Positions 1 to 12,564 of a stretch of DNA of 64,000 bases are shown in pieces; position 1 is the first letter of the stretch; each line of letters starts with the position of its first letter. This DNA comes from Juglans regia (Eukaryota > Streptophyta > Magnoliopsida > Fagales > Juglandaceae): the NCBI RefSeq assembly GCF_001411555.2, contig NC_049907.1, positions 5,216,243 to 5,280,242 of the forward strand, given 5' to 3'. The position numbers and the translations under genes were made by a program. Under the pieces are notes generated by a model. The model did not search any database and was not told the DNA's origin. It worked only from the letters and a program-made list of their open reading frames with translations.

Positions 1-2180
1 ATGATATGCAAGAAGAACGCGGTTTTGTAATTGACCGAATCAAATGTGATCATTTATCTAAATCTTAAGAATTATTTTCAACTCAATGTCTTAAATGTTA
101 ATAATATTTAGGACATTGAATTCAAAACTAATAATGATCGGTATTAAGACAAATCCCATCTCTAAAGTATCTTAGGAAAATTAGAAAATATGAATCCACT
201 GTAAGGTTGTGTAATGTGGCCTGAGCTAAAAAAGTGAAGTAGAAAGCGCCTTATGGATTATGATTGAACAGAATTGAGGGACAGATTGTAACCACTAACC
301 ACCTCAATTAATATTTCTAGTGGAGACAGTCGATATGGTCCAAAGTTGCTTTCTACATTATACATAATTATGTCCACTCTGGGACCATACATTATTGAAA
401 GAAATGAAGGGTTGTCTATGCTTTAGGGCTCATTTAGATAGTGAGAACAAAAAATTGAATTGTTTATTATATTTTATGTAAAAATTTGAGAAAGTTGTAA
501 TGATGAGATGATTTCATGAATTATTGTCAGCCATTTAAATTGATATGAATTATTATAATACTGATATACGTATAACTCTTTTCTTGAAAATTGAGTATTA
601 ATAATTAACTTGTAGAATAAGATCGAGCACTTTGAAACTCTATTTGCAAATTCGATCGGTGCCACCTTAGTATCTTACATAATTCATGAATTATTTGTGG
701 GACAAGAGGATTGCATGTATTTGAGAAATTAATAGAAAACTTGGTATTTCTATTTTCTAATGAGAAGTAGCCAATGTTAGCATGAAAATTTTCATTTCTT
801 GGCATATGGACAAACACAAATCCAGCACGTTTGGGAACATTGCGTTGGGCGTGGGGTGCAATCCAAGTTGTATTTATATATATTTTGCTGGTGGAATGCA
901 ACATGTAAATATCACTTGCCAAAATGCTCTCTTGGCTGAGTCAGATCGTTCACGGATGCTATAATTTTGGAGACTGTTTGGGGGGACCCCAGAAAAGCTC
1001 GTCCATGCATTACTCGTCTGAAGAAAAGCATAATTCCTATCTTGTATTGTCCTATGGTTGAGAGCTTGAGCAGCCACCGCAGTAGATGATGGAGCAAATT
1101 GCTTGCTCCGTGATAGGCTCTCCTTTGATTATGAGGCTCTGAGACTGAATTTCCACCATCCACGTGGACAACTCCTGTGGGTGGGACCCAATGAATATAT
1201 GCATTCAGTGAATATGGGTGAAACTAGATTGGAACTTTCCACGAAAGTTGCTGAACATATTCTTCTCTGATGACACAAGTCTATTGGTACATGCATTATC
1301 TTGTTCTGGAATGTCCAGTCAGAAATAATTTGTTTTGCCCACCTTTTTCTTTCCTTGAAGAGACTTTAAGTCGTGGTAATTTAATTAGTTTAGTTCCTCA
1401 GATACATCAAATCACAAAGAATTCGAGAACAGACTAATTCCTATGAACACTAATCACAAAGACGTTTTCATACTACGAGTACAATTCTTCCATTTGAAAG
1501 TATATACTCAGGATATCGTTGAACTAGAAGATAGGTAATAATTTTCTAACAGATCTCAATCAAATAAATATTAACTTCTGTAATATAGTCAACACCATCA
1601 GTATGTAATTGAGTTCTCATAATAATTTCTAGTCTCCTAGTCAGGTGATGGGTCGGTATTTAGTAAGGAAAGGAAAAATGAGGCGACATTAACTTAATTT
1701 AATTTAAAGGTATGTAGTTGGAAAGATGAATATAATCAAAATTTACTCTCCTTAATAACTGACAAAATGACCAAAACACTCATTGGTTACGCTAATTAAA
1801 TTATATGTCCACTTCACTTAAATCCTTGTCCAGATAATTCTGGGTTTGAGATCAAAGATTGCATAACAATAAAGACATCCGGATATCTCCAGCAATTCCA
1901 CATTCCGGGCGGTCTAGTATATGCCCAATGAATGCTTACCCTCAGAACCCTTTACCATGATCACACAAGAAATCGTGTGTATTTTAATTTTTACCCGAAC
2001 ACTTGTCCCTCCCCGTTCAACCAAGTGAACACACCTAACTCAATGCAGGTAAAAAAGAACTAAACAAATTTATACTCGTTATCTACATATCTTCAGTGGA
2101 AAAAGAAAAAAAGTAACAAACATATCGCCTTAACTAATAATTATCGATTACTCCCTACTTATACCTAAACAAAGCAATCA
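1..2180. other. Spacer without a recognisable gene
   Basis: No ORF here shows a known family, and the short open frames at 474-1163 overlap each other on both strands as chance ORFs do. Bases about 425-520 resemble one half of the MITE family seen complete at 15244-15443, sharing the words ttgtttattatattttatgt and tttgagaaagttgtaatgat, so this is probably a truncated copy. Confidence 0.6.
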
Positions 2181-3121
2181 ATGACTCCATGCCAATCACC
2201 ATTTGGAGCAAGAATCTCTCGCTCAAGCTCTTCAATTTTAGCAAACCAACTCTTCCCCATTTTTCAGCAAGATGAATTTATTAGCATGCCGCTTCATAAG
2301 CAGGCAATTAATTCAATCAGTAGATACCTCACAGATCAGATAGCGATATCTGAACCAGAATGTGCAGCCGAGACCCACAACTTCCATCAACTTGGGGGAA
2401 ACTGATTTCATTACATTTGACACTATCAATTTATCAGATTACAAGGAATACCTTGTTTATAATTCCAAGGAACAACAGATCTAACACAAATAACATACAA
2501 AATACACCAGTGGAATTGAATCAATGGAGCTGACAACAGTTGATGCTAACCATGGGGCAACAAGGCACTGCCACCATATAAAAGAATAGTATATGCATTG
2601 TCTGAGTCAAACTGCATGTTACTAACCAATGCATCAATATAACAAAGACCAAATGACTATCATATATGGTAATTAAATTAGAAAACCACTCAGCTAAGCA
2701 GAGCTGTAATTTGTGTGCTAGTATTAACATTGACCCATTACATGCCTTTATTTTTTTGTGAAGAAACATTTGGCACATTATATGTGCAATTTAAGCAAAA
2801 AAACTCTGGTCATTTTTATGTATATTACAACATATGAATGTACTTGGTTTTCTCCAAAGTAGGAAAATACCAGAGCAACCAGCCACAAAGATTAGCAATG
2901 TTGTTTAGTTTCTTTTTTTGTGTGTGGTGGGAGCTGATAATCTCTGTCACAAACTAAGAATAATTTCTTAAATTTACATTTTACCCACAGAAGGGAGTCA
3001 ATAATTGCATGTTGTGGACCAAATGCTCACCTAATCAAACAAACACTCCCTTAATGATATGAGTAGTGGAGGGTTAGGCATACATAATCAAAATGGCACA
3101 ACATTACCCTGCAAGATTTCC

Positions 3122-3126
<5 letters not shown>

Positions 3127-3159
<33 letters not shown>
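3127..3159. repeat. (GA)n microsatellite
   Basis: An uninterrupted GA run of about 16 units. The short open frames across it on both strands are products of the repeat. Confidence 0.95.
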
Positions 3160-3162
<3 letters not shown>

Positions 3163-3590
3163 TAAAAACAAAAGTTACTAGAAGCAGTTACATAGCCATA
3201 CGGTATGTCAGGAAAGAGACTCAAACCCCCTACACCCACAGGGAAAACGGAGGGGCTGGGAGGAAGAAATTTTAAATATAATGTTTAAATTAGAATCACA
3301 TACTGATTGAAAAAGTCTAAACATAAAATGAGATTGAAAGAAGTATGAAAATAAGTCACTGTCATTATGAGCAGGCCATGATCTTGGGGAGATCTACAAA
3401 ACTTTTTAAATAAATACATAATGAATAAGATACATAATAAAAAACACATGCACATTTGTAGCATGCAGAGGGATTGAACATTAAGATAAGTTTGAGCGCC
3501 AACAAAAGGTCATAGAAGTCCAAATATAAAGGGGGAAAAACAGATAAATTAATGGAGGGGAAGCTTTTTTTTTTTTCCAAAGAATCACAT

Positions 3591-4049
3591 GTTGCTCAGG
3601 TAACCGCTCAGGATTGACATTCATCAACCAACTATAATAGAAAGCTTCATAATGTTTTGTCCATCATCATAGCAACTAATTCCTGTTATAATCATAAGCT
3701 GTGAAGTAAAAATTTTTTTTTTAAAGAAATATCAAAAGTTGGTCTATCAGGACAGAGAAGTAAATAATCAAATTGAAGTCCCAATTACATATACTCAACT
3801 TTTACATATAAGTAAATAAAAAACCATTAAAAAGTATAAAGCCAGGTGGACAAGGAACAAAATGATGGGATGATGAAATATACAGAACAAGGGAGAAGGA
3901 AAAGAGCAAAAACTGAGAGGTAACAATTTATTTTTAAACTACTAATAGATGAGGTGCTCAGGTAACCGCTCAGGATCGACATTGTTGTCGACGTTTCATA
4001 CAGTATTCCACGAACACTGTCAACCACTGAAAGCATCATCATAGCACCA
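3591..4049. repeat. Duplicated block of about 90-100 bp
   Basis: The word tgctcaggtaaccgctcagg followed by a(t/c)(t/c)gacatt occurs at 3591-3621 and again at 3953-3983. Both copies are followed about 40-65 bp later by catcatcatagca, at about 3662 and 4035. The copies are therefore a diverged direct duplication about 362 bp apart. On the minus strand each copy follows a pyrimidine-AG that could be a splice acceptor, but neither reads open for long. What was duplicated is unknown. Confidence 0.6.
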
Positions 4050-4284
4050 CCCTCTTTCTCTAAAACTCATGTAAAAAGATTGTTGAAAGATAAAGTTTCA
4101 TGAATGTATTTGTTAAGAATAATAAAATATAAGAAAAGGAATACAGTGTTACCAATGCAAAATTAACATATACGTAAATGTGTAGGAACATAATAATCAT
4201 TATTGTTCATAAAAATGATAAAATCATCCAACAAAAGAGAATAGCTACTAGATTATGTACACCTGAACAATCACCAACCACTTT

Positions 4285-4286
<2 letters not shown>

Positions 4287-4344
<58 letters not shown>
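4287..4344. repeat. (CT)n-(AT)n compound microsatellite
   Basis: About 21 CT units run directly into about 8 AT units. No coding content. Confidence 0.95.
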
Positions 4345-4626
4345 CATACTATCAAGTACCTCAAGAAATATATACATACATTTACATAACATATATTTTA
4401 AAGTTGCTAAGTCACGTAAATATGTCCCCATAAATAAATATATATAAAAGAACATTATTAGTACATAAAAAATACTTGTTAATTAAAGATTGTCAAAAGA
4501 TAATCTACCCTGCATAGCCTACAACCATTTAATACAAAAAGATGTAACATAGACCACTGTGAAGGAGTCACCGACTCACCACAACACTTTATTAAGATCT
4601 GAGTTTAATTGTAAATGTTAACATCA

Positions 4627-4864
4627 TAGAAACATTTTTTTTATTGGCACCGGGTATCTGGGAACAGTGTCCAGACTAATTCCGGGGTGCATAGCTCTTG
4701 GCAAGGAGTTTCCCATAAGTGTATCTTGAATAATTCAAGGGGGAAATCCCCTAGTCCAATGGCCCCTACAGATTGTTTGCAGCCAGTGAAATTCAAACCT
4801 TGGACCTTGGAGGGAGCATACCGCCAAGACCAATGCCTCTACCACTTGAGCCAACCCTAGGGGT
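4627..4864 (-). mobile_element. tRNA-derived SINE with 11-bp target-site duplication
   Basis: Read on the minus strand, the 5' end carries an A-box-like tggctcaagtgg and, about 50 bp on, a B-box-like ggtttgaatttc, the internal RNA polymerase III promoter of a tRNA-derived SINE. The 3' end is A-rich (aataaaaaaaa on the minus strand). The word tgttaacatca flanks the unit at 4616-4626 and 4865-4875, a clear 11-bp target-site duplication. The element is about 238 bp and encodes no protein. A 3' fragment of the same family lies at 40829-40905. Confidence 0.82.
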
Positions 4865-5399
4865 TGTTAACATCACATAAATATGAACAAGGTTGATTGG
4901 TTGTTTCTCATTAACTTAACTTCAAATATTTATTTGGTTACATAAGAGAGATACTTTCCTGGAAAAGACTAGAAAATGCTGAATTATTATTAATATCCAT
5001 TTAAGCACACAATCGATTATTTTTTCAATTTAGAAACCAAGCATTCCCTTCTTTTAGATGAGACCACCAATGTCTACTAAAATAGTTCATTTAAAGAATG
5101 ATGCACAATGAAACTATATTGAGACCGATTCTGCAGCCTAGTCAAGTTGATCCATTTTGAGAGCACTTGGGTTGACTCAATCACAACCCACTCTCCCAAC
5201 TTAAAAACATTATACTAGAAGACAAACTGATCAGGCCCCAAAAAAATAATTGTACCACAGAATCGTGCATCCATGAAGCATGTCCTTGAATAATATAATG
5301 AAATATCTAGAACCATATAAAATACAGGACGCAGAAAGTTTGTGATGTGCAAGCAATTGAGCTGTTAAACCACGAGTAGGAATTAAATGTATTTATTAA

Positions 5400-5715
5400 T
5401 TTAAAATGAATAATAGATATCGAGAAAGAGAATGTTTTATCACAATCGATCTGCAGTTTGACAGAAAACTCTAATAAAGCTGGAATTCTGAGATTTGAAG
5501 GTACCTTATTATGAAAATTATCAAAAAACTCAAACCAATGTGTTTGCTCATCTCTGGAAGAGACGTCTATATGCACTTCTGCTGCCATATTTTCAATGAA
5601 TGTATTATTCTATGTTGACGGAACATCTTCCAGGGTTCTAACACCATCACGCTCTTCATCAACATACTGATTTGCTCCACTTGATGATGCTTCAGACATT
5701 GTTGCCCTTTGCATT
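5400..5715 (-). pseudogene. Coding-like remnant of unknown family, broken by one in-frame TAG
   Basis: Read on the minus strand, a possible acceptor (ttctattacttag) precedes an ATG near 5715. An open frame of 34 codons beginning MQRATMSEASSSG follows, with the acidic word YVDEERDG. A TAG then interrupts it near 5610, after which the same frame stays open through MAAEVHIDVSSRDEQTHWFE to DNFHNK at a possible donor (aag/gtacct, near 5505). I do not recognise the family, and no convincing downstream exon was found. Either this is a pseudogene whose stop arose by one substitution, or translation starts at the second ATG (5588) and the first frame is an upstream ORF. Both flanking signals fit a real minus-strand transcript starting in the GC-rich block at 6485-6745. 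Confidence 0.35.
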
Positions 5716-6484
5716 GGTTTAGTAAAAAACACGCCCTAAGTAATAGAAATTTGGTTAAAAAAATTGTTTCTATTCGGCATCCAAGAGAGTTACAACAATA
5801 GCAATGCCATCAGCCTCGTGGGCATCACTTTACATATCAGAATGAAACATAAACACACAAGGTCAACTACGTTACCAACCTTCATAAAATGTTCATACAA
5901 TCAAACACTCTGTATTCAAATACCATAAAACCTCAAAAGTTATAGTCTTGATTCTATCCAGGACGCCAAAACGTGTCTCAAGTACGTTCTACAGTTTCTT
6001 ACCTCCAATTCAAAACTTGTACAATGGTATCTATCTTTTAGGTTAAAAGCTCAGCAAAAGAAACTCTTGAGCCTTCGAAAGCAAATGAAATCATGAGTGA
6101 TTCGAATGAATCATGAGTGATTCGAATGTATACAAGCAAGCATATTATAATGCCTGTGTACTGGGGCTATAACTCCTATGATTCAACAAAACTTGAGTTT
6201 TACTTCTCAAAAAGGAGAAAAAAAAATCTAAAGCAAGCTTTGCATGGTGAATATATAATGCCAGTTGATAAAGCTACGTTAATGCTTCAATATAGATTGA
6301 AAGCTTTAATAGTATAGTCTACGCCACAATGTAAGGACTTAAACAGAATACAAGGGCGCCAAACAAAAAGGTAAAAATAAATAATCGAGAATAAATTAGT
6401 AGACAATGAAACGAAGTAGGAACGCACAGTGAAGCTAGTTAATAAAACAAACACAAACGCACTCCATAAATAAAGGAAACGGAA

Positions 6485-6745
6485 CAAAAATGAAAACCTA
6501 GGGTTTCTTCGGAAATCCGAAATGTAAAGGATGGAGAACGTACGGTAGTAGAGGCCCCGGCCAGTGCGATGGAGAATGGTCGGTCTCAGAAGGATAGAGG
6601 GTTTGGAGCGGAGGATGTAGGTAGGGTTTGGAGCGGAGCGTCTGCGGTACGGAGCTCCATATCTGGGGCGCGGAGGCTGGACTGTGCTGCTGGAGAGCAC
6701 GGCTCCCCTTTTAAAGAGTCCACCACGCTAGGGTTTCTTAACTTT
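6485..6745 (-). promoter_or_regulatory. Probable leader/promoter of a minus-strand gene with telobox-like motifs
   Basis: This block is clearly GC-richer than the AT-rich DNA around it. On the minus strand it carries four motifs of the form AAACCCTA or AAACCCTC (+ strand agggttt at about 6501, 6599, 6625 and 6732). In plants such telo-boxes are common near transcription starts of highly expressed, often translation-related genes. It lies about 0.8-1.0 kb upstream of the broken ORF at 5400-5715, so a 5' UTR exon followed by a leader intron is plausible. No long coding frame is supported inside it. Confidence 0.4.
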
Positions 6746-6899
6746 TTTTTTTTTTTTTTTTTTACGTTGATCATTCCGTTGTATTGGGCCAGACAACACG
6801 ATTCAGACGTGGGTGGTTGGGCTAAAAAGGAATTTTTTTTTTTAAAGCGAGTTAGTGTACCAAATTACGTATTAACGTTAACATGTAAGATATTTATTT

Positions 6900-8150
6900 A
6901 ATAAAATAATATAAATTAAAAATAAAATTAATTTTTATAAGATAAATAGTTTTCTTTTTCTTTCAAAATTTTTTTCTTTTATTTTTATTTTCAAAAAAAA
7001 AGGCAAGTCAATATCGATACTCTGTTTGATGCGTTAAACCATTTGTACCTAACAAAACTCAACTAAAAATAAGAAGGAAAACAAAAAGTTACGTAGTTAG
7101 AAGCTAGAGTACTATTTTTAAAAAATAAAAAATTTTAAAAATTTATTTTTTTAATAATAGATCATATTATTTTTTAAAGAAAGTGAGCTAAATTTATATA
7201 TTTTAGAATTTTATTTAACATTACTTAAATAAAAAAACACTAATCTAATTCGTAGAGTGAATATATTTAAATTAAGATTGCAACGTCATTTTTGCAAATG
7301 AAAGATTATGGATTTAAATTTTTATTGGTACACTATTAAGGGTAGGAGATGCACGCCAATCATCCCTACATATCGACGGCCTAACTTGAGAGTATTCTTA
7401 TAAGCCTTTTAATTCTAATCGTTTCATTGTCCTTTAGATGCTATCAAATAATTGGTTAAAAATAAAAAAATAGTTTTATTATCTTTAATTCCATACTAAA
7501 AACGATCAAATGTTCATGATTAAGCAACTTACTAATAGCATGTAGATCCCTATCTACACCTTATATGAATGATAGGAGTGCACAATAAAATCGCGTGACC
7601 AACCGAACTTGAAATAATCGACCTGATATAAAACGGGTTGAAAATGAAACTAAACGATTTTATTTTGAAATGTATTGAATTCGGTCGAGTTATTACCCGA
7701 TACCTGATTAGTTACCCAAATTATCCAAACCATATGTTAAACCGCATCATTTTTATTTACCCCATACATATCCCATTACATACTTTCAGTTTTGATTCTC
7801 GTCGATTTCTCAATTCACATTAAGAATTTTCAGGCTTCTAGTATGTCTCTCTCCCTCTTTGTAGTTGTGTCTTGTTCTCTCTCTCTCTTTCACCATTCTC
7901 TTGTGGCTAGTTCTTGTGTGCTTTTTCTCAGTCTCCGTAACTGCAAGGCTCGATAATCATTGATCAAAGGTAAGAAATGTCTTAAGCTAATTTCAGCATG
8001 CTCTAAAATAGATGCATCAATGCCCCATGCAAACTATTTTTGGATTGATTTTGGTTTTAAGTGATTTGGTGCATTGATTTTGTGAGGTGTTAAGGTTGGG
8101 GTTTGTATGGTGGTTGTTGGATTTGGAAATCTCGTGGTTTGTGCAATATG
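6900..8150. other. AT-rich spacer without a gene
   Basis: Mostly A/T runs. Near 7575 the text taggagtgcacaataaaat followed by repeated cgggt/acccg-type words resembles the left end of a non-autonomous hAT element like the one at 51089-52402, but no right end or target duplication was found. Confidence 0.5.
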
Positions 8151-8520
8151 CCTAGGGCATGGTCTTGAGAGTTATTTACTAGGGCTATGTATTTATTGGA
8201 ATTTATCAGTTTGTTTAGGGTAATATCGTTTATTTTAGTTTATATATTTAGCCGTTATCATTTTGGGTTGTAGTTATCAGTTGAACAGGTCTTGGACCAC
8301 TGAGGCACGTGGGTCTAGTTAAGGGGCACTTGTTAGTCCATTTAGTTCATGCTTTCTGTTTGTTTAGCTTAGAAGTTATTTTATGTCTCTATTTAATGTA
8401 CTAATGCATGGAATGAATTTATAACATTTTGCCCAGAAACTTGAATTGTGTTGGGGGATTTTGACTCCTTGAATTGTTAGTACATTTTCTGTCTTTTTAT
8501 TATTAAGTCCATAATGAGGT
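8150..8520 (+). mobile_element. Probable 5' LTR and leader of the Ty3/gypsy element
   Basis: This AT-rich stretch with T-rich runs sits directly upstream of the gag remnant. It ends next to tggtcacagagtc (8519-8531), which resembles a decayed tRNA-Met primer-binding site (tggtatcagagc). No second LTR copy is visible downstream, so the borders and the call are inferred from position only. Confidence 0.3.
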
Positions 8521-8731
8521 GGTCACAGAGTCGCATTCCTGCGACATGGCTGAAGCTTGAAGGTACCCGCAATGCTTAGTTGGTGGAAGTAGTAGCCATT
8601 TTAAGAGGGGAGACATATTCATTGAAGGAGGAGCAGAGGAAGCAGAGGGCCTTGATGTAGACGGCTCTTCATCAAATTAGCAATTTAGCTGCTAGTTATG
8701 AGAATTTGGCCAACTCTCTTTCAAAACTCTC

Positions 8732-9205
8732 TTGGGAGAAGGCTTATCAATAGAGGACAATCTGAAGTTGAGTGTCAATCCATTGGTTGAGAGCGAAGGT
8801 GAAATCCAAGCTTGTACTCTTTACCTGGGCTTTTCCCATTTTGTTGGAATAAACCCTACTGACTGGATTCTGAAGGTACTACAATTCTTTTCATATTGTC
8901 AAACAATAGAAAGTTGCAAATTGCATCTTTTCATATAGAGGGAAATGTGTTGTCTTGGCATAGTTGGTTAATGAAATCAAGCCCAGTAGCTAGTTGGGAG
9001 GAGTTTGTGATTGCACTGAGAGTTCATTTTGGGTCATCGACCCTGTGGAGGCTTTTACCAAATTACAGCAAACCAGTAGTGTGGAGGATTATCATATCAA
9101 CTTTGAGATATTATCTAACAAGATTACAAGTCTTATTAAGGAATTCCGCATTAGTAATTTTTTGAGTGGGCTATTTGATGATTTGCAAATCAAAGTTTTG
9201 AATTT
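8732..9205 (+). pseudogene. Ty3/gypsy gag remnant, 5' part
   Basis: Overlapping frames read as a gypsy gag core: FHIEGNVLSWHSWLMKSSP, then a tryptophan-glutamate word (SWEEFVIALRVHF), then FLSGLFDDLQIKVLNF. Several frame changes occur, at about 8920 and 9040. The matching continuation (ADFGLARIQVEE) appears 4.5 kb away at about 13733, after the hAT insertion. Gag would form the particle coat, but this copy cannot make an intact protein. Confidence 0.75.
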
Positions 9206-9336
9206 CGTTCCAGTGACCGTTCCAGTTAAAGCACTGGAATGAAATATTTCGGTACCAGTACATTTCGGTGTACCGTTTCGGAATAGACGTTATATGAATA
9301 AATTATATATCTCTTTTAACTTTAAAGTGGCTATAA

Positions 9337-9500
9337 ACGACGTGAACAGTAATGAACAGTGCACAATGCTACAGTAATGAATAGTGTGAACAATATGAAC
9401 ATGCTACAATAATCAACAGTGCTGAACAGTGCTACAGTATGTGCTACAGTAATGAACAGTGCTCGTAAACAGTAATAAACTGTGCTAAACAGTCAAATAA
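9337..9500. repeat. Degenerate minisatellite of ACAGTAATGAACAGTGCT-like units
   Basis: The words gctacagtaatgaacagtg, gaacagtgctacag and close variants recur at least eight times with irregular spacing. Such subterminal arrays are common near hAT element ends, where transposase may bind. That role is inferred from position. Confidence 0.8.
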
Positions 9501-9996
9501 ATGATAGAGTTTTGTTAAATATTTTTAAGAGAGTAAAATCATATAAATAATTAGAGTTTTTAATATAATTTAAATCTCATAATATTCTTAATTAACTAAA
9601 ATTATTTAGATAAAATGATTTTTTACTATTATAATATTTTTGGAGTTTTCAAAATAGAAAAAACTTACTTTAATGATGAAAAAATGTGAAAGCAATATAG
9701 AAATAAAAGATTATATATATTTTCAGTGCTCCTTGGGTCATTGAGTATTGTGGTTGAATTCTACACAATTTATATATTTTGCTAAGAAAACTATTATTAA
9801 AATATCCAAAATCTTTTAATTTTCATATTACTCATATTACTGTAACATTTTGTTATCATTATTATGCTTGTTGAAACTTATTTTCCTGCTCCTGTACATT
9901 AAATTATTAACTAATTAATTTTTTTTAAAAATTATATTATTTTTACACATCATATTCTTTTTTTGGACACATCATTTTTAATTAGACAAATAGGCA

Positions 9997-10026
9997 AACG
10001 TGATTTGCACGTTATATAACTGCTAG
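9997..10026 (+). other. Possible Helitron 3' terminus
   Basis: AACGTG (9997-10002), loop ATTTG, CACGTT (10008-10013) form a perfect 6-bp hairpin. Nine bases later comes CTAG (10023-10026), followed by T. A short hairpin about 10 nt before a terminal CTRR, inserted in front of T, is the known form of a Helitron 3' end. No 5' end was identified, so this is a candidate only. Confidence 0.35.
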
Positions 10027-10289
10027 TATAATAACTCTATTCCAAAATAAAATCAATACAAATCTTAAAAGCATACATACCTGATAAACTTAATAATACT
10101 TCTCAATAGTCAATACAAGTCTTAAAGTCTTAAACACACATATTTATAAAACTCAATAAAATATCATAAGTTCTCAATCCAGTTGTTAAAAGAAATAATC
10201 ATTCATCTTCATTAATAAGACAATAAGAATCAACATTCGAAATGCTACTCAAAATATTTTATTGAATGTCACCACCATCATCATCAACA

Positions 10290-12564
10290 TCAAGACCAAT
10301 ATTATCACTATCTTCCAAATTTAGTGAGGGTAATCGCTCCTCAATGCTTCCCAATTTTACGCCATCAATAAGCTCAATTCTTCACCTACCCATTCCTCTA
10401 TCAAGTCAATATTTTTAAGATTGATTAGATCCAGAGCATCTCTTCCTCTTTTTACGTTTCTACCAAAATAAAAGTCACATGTTAGTGAAAATGTTACATA
10501 TTTTTCAACAGTAAAAAACATTATTTTTCAAAAATTTTACTTCTCTTACAATTTCAAGTTATATGAATAAATACTAAATCATTCAAATGTTTATGCTCTA
10601 ATTTATTCCTCTTCTTCGAATGAATAAACTCAAATCTGCTCCAATTTCTTTCACAGCTTGTTGCACTACAACATTGACTTAGTATGCGAACAACAAACTT
10701 TTGAAGAGTTGGAACCTCATTTTCAAAATTAGTCCACCATGCAACTATAGCAAAAATACAATTATAAATTATTACTTAAACTAAATAAAAAATAAAAATA
10801 TATATTCACAATATTTAACAAAGGATATTGAGGTTACCTAGACTAATTTTTTCACATTGACGAATTGCTAAAGATTGTCCAAAATCACCATTTGCAGTCT
10901 TATACAATTCAAGTTCTTGAATGATCTCGTTTTGCTTATCAAAATCAAGTTCCAACTTTATAATGCAATTCATAAACCCTCTTAAAACATTATTTTTATT
11001 TTTAAAGCAAGGGTTAAGGTGAATTTCAGGGTTAAGAAAATAACTTGCCATATGTAATGGACTATGAAGCTGTTTATCCCACATAGCATCAATGATCTTG
11101 ATGAATGGTATATATGCAGTAACTTTGTTCTTCAATCTTGCTTTTATATTCTCTTTGGCTTTGTCCATTGCATAATACAAGTATCTCATTTTAGGCTTCT
11201 CTTCCCCATCAACAAGTCGTAGTACTCAAACCAAAGGTTCGCTGATTTTTACAATAAACTGACATTAAGTCCAAAACGCTCTATCTTCTAAAACAATCTT
11301 GGTTATCTCATTCCATATGTTGCTTTTATAATAACTTGATACAACCCACTTATCACAAGTAAACATTTGTCTAAACTCTTTCTTAAACAAAAGTAAGCAT
11401 TGGATACTTAAAAAATTTGTAGAAAACCTTGTGACTGCAGGGCAACATAAATCATGACCTTTGATGAAATATTTTCTCATCAAAACCAAAACCCAAATAT
11501 GTTTATTAATGAATTTTAGTACCTTTCTTGCATTCTTTATAGTTTTATCAATAATAGGAAAATGCCTGGGATCAAAAAAATTCTCTAACATCAAATCTAG
11601 ACAATGAGTTGCACAAGGGGACCAAAAGAAAGAGTCATACTTCTATTGTAACTTTTTTTCTGCAGTCTTATAACTTACATCATTGTCCGTTATGAACTAC
11701 ACAATATTTTCAACCCCAACTTCTTGAACAACTTCATAAAAAATGTTAAATAATGTCTCATAATCTTTTCTAAAGCTCGATGTATCAATATACTTAAAAA
11801 ATATTGTAGCTTTTGACAATAAACTATAAAGTTAATTATTGGTTGTTGCCTCTGGTTTGTCCAACCATCTGTCAGTAGTGAACAACCACTCTCCCTCCAA
11901 CATGTTTTAATATCTAAGAGATAATTCTGAATCTCAGTCACATAATTTTTCAACAGATTTCCTCTCAACTCATGTAAAGAATGGCTATTGAATCCTAGCC
12001 CAATGGCAACTATGGCATCTCTAGCTGGTTAATAAAATTTGGATTGAGATGCATTGAAATGTAAATTAGCATCATACCACCAATTTGCTATAGTCATCTT
12101 TGTTTTGTCAATCATCTTCTTTGAACACATAACACTCTTAATAAAAGGTTGAGACCTATGAGTTATTCTTGGAGCGAAAAATCTATTAAATGTTGTCCAT
12201 GACTTTTCACCTACTTTCTCCTTCCCCTTCCTTTTTGAACCATGAATGTGAACCTCATCATCATCATCATCATCATCATCAACATTAACATCAACATCAT
12301 CATATGATAAATCTACAGGGCTTCCAATATCTAAGTTTATTTTTCTTTTATTCTCTTTGTTTTTTTTTTTTTTTCCATTTCATTGACCAACTCTTTCATT
12401 TGCCATTTTATATCATCAATGATCTTTTTATATGCTTCTACATCACCTAAAATCCCACCTAGATGATACTTCAACCTTGTGACTCTACCACCTCTAATTG
12501 TTTTGCTACAATAGACACATTGAGTACTATTCTTGCCCCTGGCACTACGTGTGCATGAGCCCAT
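10290..12564 (-). pseudogene. hAT-family transposase, degenerate
   Basis: Minus-strand order: a BED-type zinc finger at 12564-12450 (CVYC, then RVTRLKYHLGG with the histidine partner); a linker containing a run of aspartate codons (+ strand atc repeat near 12258); a DUF659-like segment at 11968-11820 (CWRESGCSLLTDGWTNQRQQ); the central transposase region at 11594-10815; and the C-terminal hAT dimerisation domain at about 10740-10570 (ILSQCCSATSCERNWSRFEF). Stops and frameshifts separate these blocks, so no intact enzyme is encoded. hAT transposases cut and paste DNA and leave 8-bp duplications. Confidence 0.85.

Noticed and set aside
2181..2405. 74-codon plus-strand frame and a minus-strand frame reading FAKIEELEREILAPNGDWHG
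   Set aside because: The minus-strand words look protein-like, but there is a TGA just upstream and no convincing splice acceptor. Neither frame has a family I can name.
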